Position numbers and translations under genes: made by a program. A stretch of DNA of 64,000 nt from an uncultured Rhodopila sp. (GTDB lineage: Bacteria > Pseudomonadota > Alphaproteobacteria > Acetobacterales > Acetobacteraceae), in the NCBI RefSeq assembly GCF_903944925.1, contig NZ_CAJATU010000077.1, positions 19,405-83,404 of the forward strand, given 5' to 3'. The notes below the pieces were generated by a model. It was not told where the DNA came from, made no database searches, and saw only the letters and a program-made list of their open reading frames with translations. Numbering within the stretch: position 1 is the stretch's first letter; every line of letters starts with the position of its first letter. Below, piece by piece: positions 19,274 through 29,396 of this stretch.

Positions 19274-19855
19274 ATGAGCATCACGCAGCCGCCTGCCGAT
19301 ACTGCCTCCGGAGACGGATCGGATCCGTCGATGGAGGAGATCCTCGCCTCGATCCGGAGGATTCTGAACGAGGAGGAGCAGCCGGCCGGGTTAGAGCTGC
19401 CTCCGGACACCGGTCCCGAGGACGACGTCCTGGTGCTGGACCAGTCCATGCTGGTTTCGCCACCGGAACCGGAGCCTGCGGAGGAGGTGGAGCCGTCGCC
19501 CGAACCGGCCCCTGTCCCGCCTGCGGTGACGGCGCCCGTTGCACGGCCTCGCCGGGAGCCGGAAGCAGTTGTTGAAAGCCCGCCGGCTGCCGTTTTCGCG
19601 GCGCCCGCATTGGCGCCGGAACTGGTCGCACCCGAAGCCGCGGCGGCGGCGGCGTCCTCCGTCGGCAGCCTGATGCGCACCTTGGCGGCGGGCCGGGCGA
19701 CGCAGGTCTGGTCCGGCGGCCCGACGCTGGAGGACATGGTGCGGGCCGAACTGCGGCCGCTGCTGAAGGACTGGCTGGATACCAATCTGCCGCCGCTGGT
19801 GGAACGACTGGTCCGCGCCGAAATCGAGCGGGTCGTCAACCGCGCGGTGCCCTGA
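19274..19855 (+). CDS. popZ: Cell-pole organising protein PopZ
   Basis: A 193-residue DUF2497/PopZ protein. The N-terminal recruitment helix is DPSMEEILASIRRILNEEE (about 17-35). An acidic Pro-rich middle (about 40-125) follows, then the C-terminal oligomerisation helices LEDMVRAELRPLLKDWLDTN and LPPLVERLVRAEIERVVNRA. In Caulobacter it makes the polar matrix that anchors the chromosome origin through ParB. ATG 19274 is preferred; the frame is open back to 19205 within tolC, without similarity. Confidence 0.93.
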   Translation: MSITQPPADTASGDGSDPSMEEILASIRRILNEEEQPAGLELPPDTGPEDDVLVLDQSMLVSPPEPEPAEEVEPSPEPAPVPPAVTAPVARPRREPEAVVESPPAAVFAAPALAPELVAPEAAAAAASSVGSLMRTLAAGRATQVWSGGPTLEDMVRAELRPLLKDWLDTNLPPLVERLVRAEIERVVNRAVP

Positions 19856-20138
19856 ACGCCGGGCATCTGCCCGGACGCGTGGCACGAACGTCGCTGCGGT
19901 GTCATGGCCGGACTTGGTCCGGCTTCCACGCCCCGCAGTGTCTGAGGCGCAAAGTCTTGGATGGCCGGACCAAGTCCGGCCATGACACAACGGCAACAGC
20001 CCGGGCCATTTGGCAGCGTGACGAGGCACGAACTTCCTGTGTAATACACGCCGGGCGCCCTGCATGGCCTCCGTCTTTTCTGACATTCTGTGACGCGGGC
20101 ATTTCGGCGGCCATTGCGCCGAACCGCTGGAGATCGTG
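19856..20138. repeat. popZ-valS spacer with palindrome copy 5
   Basis: A hairpin (ccgggca-tc-tgcccgg, 19859-19874) directly follows popZ and may terminate it. Bases 19901-19987 are a full copy of the dispersed repeat: gtcatggccggacttggtcc at one end and its inverted partner, ending ggaccaagtccggccatgac, at the other, about 86 bases in all. The rest should hold the valS promoter, which I cannot pinpoint. Confidence 0.65.
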
Positions 20139-22829
20139 ATGACCTTAGATAGCCGGTTCGCCCCGGGCGACGTGGAACCCCGCCTCTACGCGGGCTGGGA
20201 GTCGGAGGGCAGCTTCGCCTGCGACCCGGATTCCAATGCACAGCCCTTCACCATCATGATCCCGCCGCCGAACGTCACCGGCAGCCTGCATATGGGCCAC
20301 GCGCTGACCTTCACCCTGCAGGACACGCTGGTGCGCTGGCGGCGGATGCAGGGCCGCGATGCGCTGTGGCAGCCGGGCACCGACCATGCCGGCATCGCCA
20401 CCCAGATGGTGGTGGAGCGCCTGCTCGCCGCCGAGGGCAAGGATCGGCGGGAGATGGGGCGCGAGGCGTTCCTCGAGCGGGTCTGGCAGTGGAAGGCGGA
20501 GTCCGGCGGTACGATTACGACTCAGTTGCGCCGGCTGGGCGCCTCATTGGACTGGCCGCGCGAGCGCTTCACCATGGATGACGGGCTGTCCGCCGCGGTG
20601 AAGGAAACCTTCGTCACGCTCTACAACCAGGGCCTGATCTACCGCGATCGGCGGCTGGTGAACTGGGACCCGAAGCTGCAAACGGCGATCTCCGACCTGG
20701 AAGTGGAGAACCGCGAGATCAAGGGCTCGCTGTGGTATCTGCGCTACCCGATCGAGGGCGAGCCGGGGCAGTTCATCATCGTCGCGACGACGCGGCCGGA
20801 GACGATGCTGGGCGATACCGCCGTCGCGGTGCATCCCGACCACCCGGTCTACGGCACGCTGATCGGCAAGCGGGCGATCCTGCCGCTGGTTGGCCGCTCC
20901 ATCCCGATCGTTTCGGATACGTACGCTGATCCGGAGAAGGGCACGGGGGCGGTGAAGATCACGCCGGCACATGATTTCAATGACTTCGAGGTGGGGCGCC
21001 GTCACGATCTGCCGATGCCGTCGGTGCTCGATCGGCAGGCGAACATTACGCTGGAGGAGATCGAGGATGTGCTGACAACGGCGGCGGACACGACGTTCGT
21101 GCGCTCGCTGGCGGGACAGTCCCGCTTCGCCGCCCGCTCGGCCATCGTTGCCGAACTGGAGCGGCTGGAGCTGCTGGAGAAGATCGAGCCGCACGTCAAC
21201 CAGGTGCCGCACGGCGACCGCGGCGGCGTGCCGGTGGAGCCGTTCCTGACCACGCAATGGTACTGCAACGCCGGCGTATTGGCGAAACCGGCGATCGAGG
21301 CGGTGGAAACCGGCAAGACAGTGTTCGTGCCGAAGCAGTGGGAGAACACGTTCTTCGCCTGGATGCGGGACATCCAGCCCTGGTGCATCTCGCGGCAATT
21401 GTGGTGGGGGCATCGCATCCCGGCCTGGTACGGGCCGGACGGTTCCGTCTTTGTCGCCAAGGACGCCGCGGATGCGGCGGTGCAGGCGCGGGCGGCGTAT
21501 GGGCGCGACGAGGAGCTGGTGCAGGACGAGGACGTGCTGGACACCTGGTTCAGCTCCGCGCTGTGGCCGTTCTCGACGCTCGGCTGGCCGGAACAGACGA
21601 AAGAGGTTGCGCGGTATTACCCGGGCGACGTGCTGGTCACCGGGTTCGACATCATCTTCTTCTGGGTGGCCCGGATGATGATGATGGGGCTGCACATGAT
21701 GGGCGACGTGCCGTTCCGCACCGTCTACATCCACGGCCTGGTCCGCGACGAGAAGGGCCAGAAGATGTCCAAGTCGCGCGGCAATGTCATCGACCCGCTG
21801 GAGCTGATCGACAGTTTTGGCGCGGACGCGCTGCGCTTCACGATTTGCTCGCTGACCGGCCCCGGCCGCGATGTGAAGCTGGGCGCCTCGCGGGTGCAGG
21901 ATTACCGCGGCTTCGTCACCAAGCTGTGGAACGCCGCGCGGTTCTGCGAGATGAACGGAATGCGCCCCGATCCGGCGTTCGATCCGGCGGCTGCAAAATT
22001 GCCGCTGTCACGCTGGCTGCTGGATACGGCGAACGGCGCCGTGGCGGAGGCGACGGCGGCTTTGGAGGTCTACCGGTTCGACGAATACGCCGCCGCCGGC
22101 TACCGGTTCGTCTGGAACAATTTCTGCGACTGGTTCCTGGAACTGGCCAAGCCGCTGCTGACGGAAGGTGCGGACCCGGCCGATGCAGCCGAAATCCGGG
22201 CCGTGGGTGCGCATGTGCTGGGCCTGATCCTGCGGCTGCTGCACCCGTCGATTCCGTTCGTCACCGAGGAATTGTGGGACCGCTTCGGCTATGGCGAGCC
22301 GTGCAGCCTGATCGGCGCCGCCTGGCCGGACGCCGTCCCGGTGACGGAGGCCGCGGCGGCGCGGGCGGAACTGGACTGGGTGATCCGGCTGATTAGCGAG
22401 GTCCGCTCGGTGCGGGCGGAGATGAACGTGCCGCCGAGCAAGCCGTCCCCCGTGCTGCTACGCGATGCGCCGGCCGTGGTTTTGGCGCGGGTGGACCGCT
22501 GGATCGAGGCGATCCGCCGCCTGGCGCGGGCGTCGGACGTGCAGGTGCTGACCGGGGACGTGCCGAAGGGGTCCGCCCAGGCGGTGCTGGACGAGACGAC
22601 AATCGTCTTGCCGCTGGAGGGGCTGATCGACATTGCGGTGGAGCGGACGCGGCTGGCGAAGGACCGCGACAAGCTGGTAATAGAGGCGAAGAAGATGCGG
22701 CAGAAGCTGGACAACCCCGAGTTCGTCAGCCGCGCGAAGGAGGAGGTGGTGGCGGAGAACCGCGAACGCCTGGCGGGTTTCGAGGCCGAGATCGCCCGGC
22801 TGCAGGCGGCGCTGGATCGGCTGGAGTAG
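20139..22829 (+). CDS. valS: Valyl-tRNA synthetase
   Basis: An 896-residue class Ia synthetase that charges tRNA-Val. The HIGH motif appears as HMGH (about 51-54) and the second signature as KMSKS (in GQKMSKSRGNVIDP). The connective-peptide editing domain includes TTRPETMLGDTAVAVHP (about 210-226). An anticodon-binding domain and a C-terminal coiled coil (LEGLIDIAVERTRLAKDRDK onwards) complete the chain. ATG 20139 has GGAG six bases upstream; the GTG at 20136 is less well placed. Full length, no oddities. Confidence 0.97.
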   Translation: MTLDSRFAPGDVEPRLYAGWESEGSFACDPDSNAQPFTIMIPPPNVTGSLHMGHALTFTLQDTLVRWRRMQGRDALWQPGTDHAGIATQMVVERLLAAEGKDRREMGREAFLERVWQWKAESGGTITTQLRRLGASLDWPRERFTMDDGLSAAVKETFVTLYNQGLIYRDRRLVNWDPKLQTAISDLEVENREIKGSLWYLRYPIEGEPGQFIIVATTRPETMLGDTAVAVHPDHPVYGTLIGKRAILPLVGRSIPIVSDTYADPEKGTGAVKITPAHDFNDFEVGRRHDLPMPSVLDRQANITLEEIEDVLTTAADTTFVRSLAGQSRFAARSAIVAELERLELLEKIEPHVNQVPHGDRGGVPVEPFLTTQWYCNAGVLAKPAIEAVETGKTVFVPKQWENTFFAWMRDIQPWCISRQLWWGHRIPAWYGPDGSVFVAKDAADAAVQARAAYGRDEELVQDEDVLDTWFSSALWPFSTLGWPEQTKEVARYYPGDVLVTGFDIIFFWVARMMMMGLHMMGDVPFRTVYIHGLVRDEKGQKMSKSRGNVIDPLELIDSFGADALRFTICSLTGPGRDVKLGASRVQDYRGFVTKLWNAARFCEMNGMRPDPAFDPAAAKLPLSRWLLDTANGAVAEATAALEVYRFDEYAAAGYRFVWNNFCDWFLELAKPLLTEGADPADAAEIRAVGAHVLGLILRLLHPSIPFVTEELWDRFGYGEPCSLIGAAWPDAVPVTEAAAARAELDWVIRLISEVRSVRAEMNVPPSKPSPVLLRDAPAVVLARVDRWIEAIRRLARASDVQVLTGDVPKGSAQAVLDETTIVLPLEGLIDIAVERTRLAKDRDKLVIEAKKMRQKLDNPEFVSRAKEEVVAENRERLAGFEAEIARLQAALDRLE

Positions 22830-22847
22830 AGGGCACCGTTTCCCCTT

Positions 22848-22962
22848 GTGTCATGGCCGGATGGCTTTTGTGTCATGGCCGGATTTAGTCCGGCCATCCA
22901 CGACTTCGCCGCCGCAACAACCTTAAGTCGTGGATGGCCGGGCCAAGCCCGGCCATGACACG
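22848..22962. repeat. valS-rho spacer with palindrome copy 6
   Basis: The 368-base gap 22830-23197 starts with a compound repeat: tgtcatggccgg twice, tagtccggccatccacgac, then its inverted partner gtcgtggatggccgggccaa and gcccggccatgacac. It probably folds into a long hairpin downstream of valS. The rest (22963-23197) is the rho leader, where I see no clear signal. Confidence 0.65.
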
Positions 22963-23197
22963 GGTGCCGCAGGGAGGGCGACCGAATCGGAGAACCGCGC
23001 AATCTCCCCATTGACGCGGGCCGCCCGGCTTCCTACTATACAAATCCTTCCTGACAATCGGGCGCCTGTGCCTACGCACCGCACGCACCGATCAAGAAAT
23101 CTCCAACCGGCTGCCAGACGCGGGGCTTTCAGGCCCGATCGCCGCTCAGGCTGATTCCCCGCCCGCACCCAGCCTTCATGTCCAAGGCACACCCCTC

Positions 23198-24472
23198 ATG
23201 CATCTTGCTGAACTGAAGAAAAAGACTCCGGCCGAACTGGTCAACTTCGCCGAGTCTCTTCAGATCGAAAACGCGTCGTCCTTGCGCAAGCAGGATATCA
23301 TGTTCGCGATCCTGAAGAACCTCGCGGACAACGACCAGGCCATCCAGGGCGACGGCACCCTGGAGATCCTCTCCGACGGCTTCGGCTTCCTGCGCAGCCC
23401 GGAAGCCAACTACCTGCCCGGCCCCGACGACATCTACGTCAGCCCCAGCCAGGTCCGCCGCTTCGGCCTGCGCACCGGCGACACGGTAGACGGCCAGATC
23501 CGCGCACCGCGCGACGGCGAGCGCTATTTCGCGCTGCTCAAGGTCGATGCAGTCAACTTCGAGGCGCCGGATGCCGTGCGCCACCGGGTCAACTTCGATA
23601 ACCTGACGCCGCTGTACCCGGATGAGCGCCTGAAGATGGAGATGGAGAACTTCCAGTCCGTCGCCAAAGGCCCGGTCAAGGACTTCACGCCGCGGGTGAT
23701 CGACCTGATCTCTCCCGTCGGCAAGGGCCAGCGGGCGCTGATCGTTGCTCCGCCGCGCACCGGCAAGACAGTGATGTTGCAGAATATTGCCGCCGCCATT
23801 GCCGCCAACCATCCGGAAGTCTTCCTGATCGTCTTGCTGATCGACGAGCGGCCGGAGGAAGTCACCGACATGGCGCGCAGCGTCAATGGCGAGGTGATCA
23901 GCTCCACCTTCGACGAGCCGGCGACGCGGCACGTGCAGGTGACGGAAATGGTGCTGGAGAAAGCCAAGCGGCTGGTCGAGCACAAGCGCGACGTGGTCAT
24001 ACTGCTGGACAGCATCACCCGGCTGGCACGCGCCTACAACACGGTGGTGCCGTCCTCCGGCAAGGTGCTGACCGGCGGTGTCGATGCCAACGCGCTGCAA
24101 CGGCCGAAGCGTTTCTTCGGTGCGGCGCGCAACATCGAGGAAGGCGGCTCGTTGACCATCATCGCCACCGCGCTGATCGATACCGGCAGCCGGATGGACG
24201 AAGTGATCTTCGAAGAGTTCAAGGGCACCGGCAACTCGGAAATCATTCTCGACCGGAAGCTGTCCGACAAGCGGTCGTTCCCGGCGATCGACATCACCAA
24301 GTCGGGCACGCGTAAGGAAGAGCTGTTGGTTGAGCGCAGTGTATTGACGAAGATGTGGGTGCTGCGGCGCATCCTGAACCCGATGGGGACGGTGGATGCG
24401 ATGGAGTTCCTGCTGGACAAGCTGAAGTATAGCAAGACGAATAATGATTTCTTCGATGCGATGAATACCTGA
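23198..24472 (+). CDS. rho: Transcription termination factor Rho
   Basis: A 424-residue RNA-dependent ATPase/helicase. The N-terminal Rho domain and cold-shock-like RNA-binding domain (about 1-125) contain [20 protein letters not shown] and [19 protein letters not shown]. The ATPase core has Walker A in [12 protein letters not shown] (about 183-194) and Walker B near [17 protein letters not shown] (about 265-281). The R-loop contains [14 protein letters not shown]. It is monocistronic, with a hairpin 15 bases after the stop. Confidence 0.97.
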   Translation: MHLAELKKKTPAELVNFAESLQIENASSLRKQDIMFAILKNLADNDQAIQGDGTLEILSDGFGFLRSPEANYLPGPDDIYVSPSQVRRFGLRTGDTVDGQIRAPRDGERYFALLKVDAVNFEAPDAVRHRVNFDNLTPLYPDERLKMEMENFQSVAKGPVKDFTPRVIDLISPVGKGQRALIVAPPRTGKTVMLQNIAAAIAANHPEVFLIVLLIDERPEEVTDMARSVNGEVISSTFDEPATRHVQVTEMVLEKAKRLVEHKRDVVILLDSITRLARAYNTVVPSSGKVLTGGVDANALQRPKRFFGAARNIEEGGSLTIIATALIDTGSRMDEVIFEEFKGTGNSEIILDRKLSDKRSFPAIDITKSGTRKEELLVERSVLTKMWVLRRILNPMGTVDAMEFLLDKLKYSKTNNDFFDAMNT

Positions 24473-24487
24473 GCCTTCGTGGGCGGT

Positions 24488-24510
24488 GACCGGGGTTCCC
24501 TGCCCCGGTC
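24488..24510 (+). terminator. Hairpin after rho
   Basis: A perfect 8-base stem gaccgggg/ccccggtc with loop ttccctg starts 15 bases after the rho stop and is followed by tattc rather than a full T-run. It separates rho from the convergent GxxExxY gene. Confidence 0.55.
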
Positions 24511-24621
24511 TATTCGCTGCGCCCGCCCCAAGCGACGGTTTGCGCAACCGCCGCCAACATCCCGCTCACGCACGCTGGTTGCTACCCGGCGGCACATGCG
24601 GGGGTCACATCGCCTGGGGCG

Positions 24622-25017
24622 CTACGCATCGTTGACCACGCGTTTGATCTCAAGCCGCGGTGTTCCGAAGTTCAGCAACAGACAGAGCCAGAGACCGCTT
24701 CCCTTGAGATAGTTGATACATTGGGCCCGGTGGACGGCATCCAGCGCCGTAACCGCCTTGAGCTCGACCAGAACACGCTTCTCGACCAGCAGGTCCGCAG
24801 CATAGGAACCGACGACCGCACCGTCATAGTGGACCGTGACAGGATGCTGCTGTTCAACGAACAGGCCGGCTTTGCGCAATTCGTGCGCCAAAGCATTTTC
24901 GTAGACCTTTTCGAGAAAACCAACTCCGAGCGCATTCGACACGACAAGTGCGCAGCCGATGATTTGCTTCGCAAGCTGATCCTCGAAGGGCCTGTTGTAA
25001 GAAAGCAATAGAAACAC
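24622..25017 (-). CDS. GxxExxY-family protein
   Basis: About 131 residues; the name-giving motif is GFLEKVYENAL, then ELRKAGLFVEQQHPVTVHYD and the PD-(D/E)XK-like acid-rich core AADLLVEKRVLVELKAV. The family has a nuclease-like fold and unknown function, and is often found in mobile or accessory DNA. The start is uncertain: no ATG is available, and GTG 25017 or TTG 25008 are possible, neither with a good ribosome site. A 10-base tandem repeat (aacacaaatg/aacacaaata, 25013-25032) covers this 5' end. The body of the frame is intact. Confidence 0.8.
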   Translation of the reverse strand: MFLLLSYNRPFEDQLAKQIIGCALVVSNALGVGFLEKVYENALAHELRKAGLFVEQQHPVTVHYDGAVVGSYAADLLVEKRVLVELKAVTALDAVHRAQCINYLKGSGLWLCLLLNFGTPRLEIKRVVNDA

Positions 25018-25399
25018 AAATGAACACAAATAAGTAGCCTTTGGACGCTCGTTTTGGGCGGCCCTTCGCAGGCTGGCGCCGTTGCACGTCCGCGGGGCCG
25101 GCGGATCTCGGAGGCGCCATCGTGGCTGGACATCCACGACGCTTGCGGTTCGCTCTCCGCCCACGCTCGCGAACCGCGCACACCGTCTCAGCAGTTGCAG
25201 GCAACGACAATGCCGCGGCCCATGCGCATCTGTTCTGGACGCGCGGACCATTTCGTCCTTAATGGATACTGTAAGGCCTTACGATTCGGCCGTGAAAGCC
25301 GCGCCGGATCAGGAGAGGGGTGTCCCACCCTCCGAAGGGGAGCGCACCGCCCCAGATCTCACGGTAGTGGTTAGATCGGGATGTCTCGTTCGGCCCGCG
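25018..25399. other. Region without recognisable gene
   Basis: Several overlapping short frames run through here on both strands, but none resembles a known family or has a convincing ribosome site. It may contain the decayed 5' part of the restriction/helicase gene that follows. Confidence 0.4.
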
Positions 25400-26306
25400 C
25401 GAAACCAAACGGTACGAGCGCGACCGCGGTCGAGCAGTTGCTCCAAGTGTCCAAACCGTCGTTCGGGGCAGCGGCGAATGCCCTGGTCGATTAGCTCATT
25501 GCAATGGGCTTCGACGATCAGGAAGCCAAGGAGCCAATCGAACCGGCCCGGGCCGATTTGGACGATGGCGACCTTTTCGCGCCGCGTGGAAAAGCGCTGC
25601 CGGTATTCCGGCACACCGTGATTGCAAACGCGGACGAGACAGCGGCCCTTGTCTCGCTGAAAGCCGGCGAAGCGGTTTCAATCCTTCCCAAAGGCAATGG
25701 CATTGTCGAAATCGCCGCAACCGGACGGGTGGCCCCGGACGTCGAAGCCGCGATCCATGGTGCTATTCCGGAGCCGGCACATAAGCGCTTCGCCGAGGCG
25801 GCGAAAAGTACGGGGCCGAAACCAAGGACCAGCTTTCCCCGGCCGAACGGGGCGAGGTGTTTCAGATTCCCCGCCTCGTCGCCGAAGTTCAAGGCGATCT
25901 TGAATTCACCGATGTCGAGTCTTCATGGAATTTCACGATTGGACTCTGGCATCGCATCCTGCACGCTTCGATGCAGCCGCCTTTTTCAACCGCGACACCG
26001 CCCGCAGTTTCGAGATCGACATGGATGGCAGTCGCGTTGCCTACCAATTCGCCCGCGAGGATTCCAACGGCCACCGACAAGTTCTATCCGGATTTCGTGG
26101 CGCGGCTGGACGACGATCGTCGGATGGTCATCGGATACAAAGGCGCACTCTTGGCCGGCAGCGGCGTGGACGACACAAATGAGAAGCGCACTATCGGCCG
26201 GTTGCGGGAGAAGACGTCCGGACAGAAAGGCTTGTTCCTTGTCGTAGAAAAGCAAATCGACGGTAAGGATATGCGGAGCCGGTTACTGGATAAGCTGGGC
26301 GCTTGA
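25400..26306 (+). pseudogene. Remnant of type III restriction/DEAD-box helicase subunit
   Basis: Pieces of the C-terminal part of a Res-like protein appear in order but in different frames. These are VEQLLQVSKPSFGAAANALV (ending in an in-frame TAG at 25492), FRHTVIANADETAALVSLKA ... RVAPDVEAAIHGAIPEPAHK, FQIPRLVAEVQGDLEFTDV, then HDWTLASHPARFDAAAFFNR ... FEIDMDGSRVAYQFARED (one frame over), and finally TATDKFYPDFVARLDDDRRM ... GYKGALLAGS ... EKRTIGRLREKTSGQKGLF. A large block between QFARED and TATDKF, present in full-length relatives, is deleted. At least one stop, two frameshifts and one deletion make it non-functional. The helicase motor part is absent. Confidence 0.75.
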
Positions 26307-26334
26307 ATAGTGAGAACGGAAATGTCACCCTGCG

Positions 26335-26607
26335 CTACACCTTCCGGCGCAGCCGCTTGGCGTTCGCCCTGGTGCGGGTCAGGTAAGGTGCCATGACGGA
26401 GGCCGTGCCGCGCCCGGTCATCATCGCCAGCGTCGAGGCCTGCATGGCCGCCACCTTCTCCGCCACCATGCGCTTGTACTCCGCTTGGCTGCAGGTCCCC
26501 TGCGCCATCATCACGGAGCGGTGGAAGATCGTCTCCAGCGACGCGGCGGTCAGCCGGGCCATGCTGAGGGGGAGGGCGAGGGATGAGCCGCGGGCGCGTT
26601 TTTTCAT
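26335..26607 (-). CDS. Small conserved hypothetical protein
   Basis: A basic 90-residue protein (MKKRARGSSLALPLSMARLT ... RRSVMMAQGTCSQAEYKRMV ... RTRANAKRLRRKV), probably helical, without signal peptide or membrane segment. I believe similar proteins of unknown function occur in Acetobacteraceae but cannot name a family. It follows topA by 70 bases on the same strand. Confidence 0.6.
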   Translation of the reverse strand: MKKRARGSSLALPLSMARLTAASLETIFHRSVMMAQGTCSQAEYKRMVAEKVAAMQASTLAMMTGRGTASVMAPYLTRTRANAKRLRRKV

Positions 26608-26677
26608 AGGACAGATATGCTGACTGGCTTCGTCAGCCGCAACTGCCGCGAAGCGGTTCGTGATCCACCACTGACGC

Positions 26678-29380
26678 CTAATCCGCCGCCTCGGCCGGCA
26701 CCTTCACCGCCGCCTTCTTCCCCGCTGCCTTCTTCGGCGCAGCCTTCTTGGCAGCCGGCTTCTTCGCCGCCGCCTTCTTCGGAGCCGCCCGCTTCGCCGC
26801 AGCCTCGCCATCGGCAGCAGCAGGGGCACTCTTCGCGGCAGGCTTACCCTTCTTCCCGGCGGCCCCCCGCGGCTTCAGCGCCTTGCCCTTCTCGGCCAGC
26901 AGCTTCACCGCGTCATCGAGCGAGATTTCCTCCATCGCCACGCCGCGGGGCAGGTTGGCGACCGTCTTGCCGTGCTGGACATAGGGCCCGAACCGCCCCT
27001 TGCGCACCGAGACAAGGTCCTTGTCGCCCGGATGCGGCCCGATCGTCCGCACGCTCGCCAGCTTCTTCGCCAACAGATCGACGGCGCGGTTCAAGCCGAT
27101 CGCCAGGATGTCGTCGTCCCGGTCCAGCGAACCGAATACCGCGCCCATCTTCACATACGGCCCGAACCGGCCGATGCCCGCTTCGATCTTCTCCTTGGTT
27201 TCCGGATGCAAGCCGATAAGCCGCGGCAAGGCCAGCAGCTTCAACGCCTGGTCCAAGGTCAACTGGTCGCCGTCCATGCCGCGAGTCAGCGACGTCCGCT
27301 TCGGACGCACCTTCTTGTCCTCGCCCTGCTCGCCCTGCTGCACATACAGCCCGTACGGACCGCGCCGGACCGTGACGTCCTCGCCCGTGTCCGGATGCGG
27401 GCCCAGCACGCGCATCCCATCCTTCAGCGTCTCGCCCTGATCCTCACCCGCATCGATCGCCAGGCGGCGGGTATACTGGCACGCCGGGTAGTTGGAGCAG
27501 CCGATGAAGCTACCATATCGCCCCAGCTTCAGCCCCAGCCGCCCGTTGCCGCACGCGGCGCAGATCCGCGGATCGCTGCCATCCTCGCGCGCCGGGAAGA
27601 AATGCGGCCCCAAATCGGCGTCCAGCGCGTTGATGACGTCGGTGATCTTCAGATCGCGGGTCTGCTCGACCGCCTTGGAGAACTCCTCCCAGAACGCCCG
27701 CATAACCGAGCGCCAGTCCAGCGAGCCGGCGGAAATTTCGTCGAGCTTCTCCTCCAGCCCGGCGGTGAAACCGGTATCGACGTAATGCTCGAAGAAGCTG
27801 ACCAGGAAGGCGGTGACCAGCCGGCCGCGGTCCTCGGGGATGAAGCGGCGCTTCTCCAGCTTGACGTATTTGCGGTCCTGCAGCACCGACAGGATCGAGG
27901 CGTAGGTGGAGGGGCGGCCGATGCCGAGTTCCTCCATCTTCTTGACCAGGCTGGCTTCGGAATAGCGCGGCGGCGGCTGGGTGAAGTGCTGGCTGGCGTC
28001 CACCTTCTGCCGCTTCAGCGGGTCGCGCTCGGCCATCGGCGGCAGCATGCGGTTGTCGTCGTCCTCCGCCGCGCCCTCCGCCTTGTCGTCGGTATCCTCG
28101 CGATACAGCTTCAGGAAGCCGTCAAAGGCGACGATCGAGCCGGTGGCGCGCAGTTTCACGCCCTTGCCATCGACCACATCGACAGCGACCTGGTCGAGTT
28201 CGGCCGACTGCATCTGCGACGCCACGGCGCGCTTCCAGACCAGTTCGTACAGCCGGCGCTGGTCGCTGTTGAGGCTGTCGCCCAGGCTGTCGGGCGTGCG
28301 GGTGACGTCCGTCGGCCGAATCGCCTCGTGTGCTTCCTGCGCGTTCTTCGCCTTGCTGGTGTATTCGCGCGGCGCGGCCGGCAGGTAATCGGGTCCGAAC
28401 GTGCCCTTCACATGATCGCGAATGCTCAGGATGGCTTCCTTCGCCATCTGCACCCCGTCGGTCCGCATATAGGTGATCAGGCCGGTCGTCTCGCCGCCGA
28501 TATCGACGCCTTCATACAGCCCCTGCGCCAGACGCATCGTCTGCTGCGCGCCGAAGCCCAGCTTGCGCGACGCCTCCTGCTGGAGCGTGGAGGTGGTGAA
28601 CGGCGGCGGCGGATTGCGCTTGACGCGGCGGCGCTCGACCGAGCCGACGGTGAATGTCCCGGCCTCGACCGCGGCTTTTGCCGCCAGGGCCAGAGTCTCG
28701 GTATTGAGGTCGAACTGGTCGAGCCGCTTGCCGTTCAGATGCGTCAGCCGCGCGGTGAACGGAGCGTTACCCGGCGTCAGGAACAGCGCCTCGATCGTCC
28801 AGTATTCGCGCGCCCGAAAAATCTCGATCTCGGCTTCGCGGTCGCAGATCAGCCGCAGGGCGACGGATTGCACGCGGCCGGCGCTGCGGCTGCCGGGCAG
28901 CTTGCGCCACAGCACGGGCGACAGGGTGAAGCCGACCAGGTAGTCCAGCGCCCGCCGCGCCATATACGCCTCGATCAGCGGCTGATCGAGTTCGCGCGGA
29001 TGCGCCATGGCGTATTGCACGGCGTTGCGGGTGATCTCGTTGAAGGTGATGCGGCGGACGTTGACGCCCTTCAGCGCATGCTTGTCCTCCAGCATCGCCC
29101 GCACGTGCCAGGATATCGCCTCGCCCTCGCGATCCGGATCGGTTGCCAGATATAAGGTCTTGGCGCCCTTCAGCGCCTTGGCGATGGCGCCGACCTGCTT
29201 GTCGCCGCGGGCGTCGGATTCCCAGTCCATGGCGAAGTCCTGGTCGGGACGCACACTGCCATCTTTCGGCGGCAGGTCGCGGACATGCCCGAAACTGGCC
29301 AGCACTGTGAACCCGCCACCCAGATACCGGTTGATGGTTTTCGCTTTGGCGGGGGATTCAACGACAACTACGTCTGACAT
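26678..29380 (-). CDS. topA: DNA topoisomerase I
   Basis: A 900-residue type IA topoisomerase that relaxes negative supercoils. The TOPRIM domain begins at VVVESPAKAKTINRYLGG (about 4-21) and includes TDPDREGEAISWH. The active-site tyrosine lies in GLITYMRTDGVQMA (about 309). One four-Cys zinc finger is visible (CAACGNGRLGLKLGRYGSFI ... CSNYPAC, about 595-625), then topoisomerase C-terminal repeats with RRGPYGLYVQ and RKGRFGPYVQ. The last 55 residues are an Ala/Lys/Pro-rich tail (KKAAAKKPAAKKAAPKKAAG) that probably binds DNA. Located 16 bases from dprA. Confidence 0.97.
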   Translation of the reverse strand: MSDVVVVESPAKAKTINRYLGGGFTVLASFGHVRDLPPKDGSVRPDQDFAMDWESDARGDKQVGAIAKALKGAKTLYLATDPDREGEAISWHVRAMLEDKHALKGVNVRRITFNEITRNAVQYAMAHPRELDQPLIEAYMARRALDYLVGFTLSPVLWRKLPGSRSAGRVQSVALRLICDREAEIEIFRAREYWTIEALFLTPGNAPFTARLTHLNGKRLDQFDLNTETLALAAKAAVEAGTFTVGSVERRRVKRNPPPPFTTSTLQQEASRKLGFGAQQTMRLAQGLYEGVDIGGETTGLITYMRTDGVQMAKEAILSIRDHVKGTFGPDYLPAAPREYTSKAKNAQEAHEAIRPTDVTRTPDSLGDSLNSDQRRLYELVWKRAVASQMQSAELDQVAVDVVDGKGVKLRATGSIVAFDGFLKLYREDTDDKAEGAAEDDDNRMLPPMAERDPLKRQKVDASQHFTQPPPRYSEASLVKKMEELGIGRPSTYASILSVLQDRKYVKLEKRRFIPEDRGRLVTAFLVSFFEHYVDTGFTAGLEEKLDEISAGSLDWRSVMRAFWEEFSKAVEQTRDLKITDVINALDADLGPHFFPAREDGSDPRICAACGNGRLGLKLGRYGSFIGCSNYPACQYTRRLAIDAGEDQGETLKDGMRVLGPHPDTGEDVTVRRGPYGLYVQQGEQGEDKKVRPKRTSLTRGMDGDQLTLDQALKLLALPRLIGLHPETKEKIEAGIGRFGPYVKMGAVFGSLDRDDDILAIGLNRAVDLLAKKLASVRTIGPHPGDKDLVSVRKGRFGPYVQHGKTVANLPRGVAMEEISLDDAVKLLAEKGKALKPRGAAGKKGKPAAKSAPAAADGEAAAKRAAPKKAAAKKPAAKKAAPKKAAGKKAAVKVPAEAAD

Positions 29381-29396
29381 CGAAGGGTGCGCTATC

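Noticed and set aside
26972..29155. 727-codon plus-strand frame opposite topA
   Set aside because: Shadow of topA, which has every expected motif.
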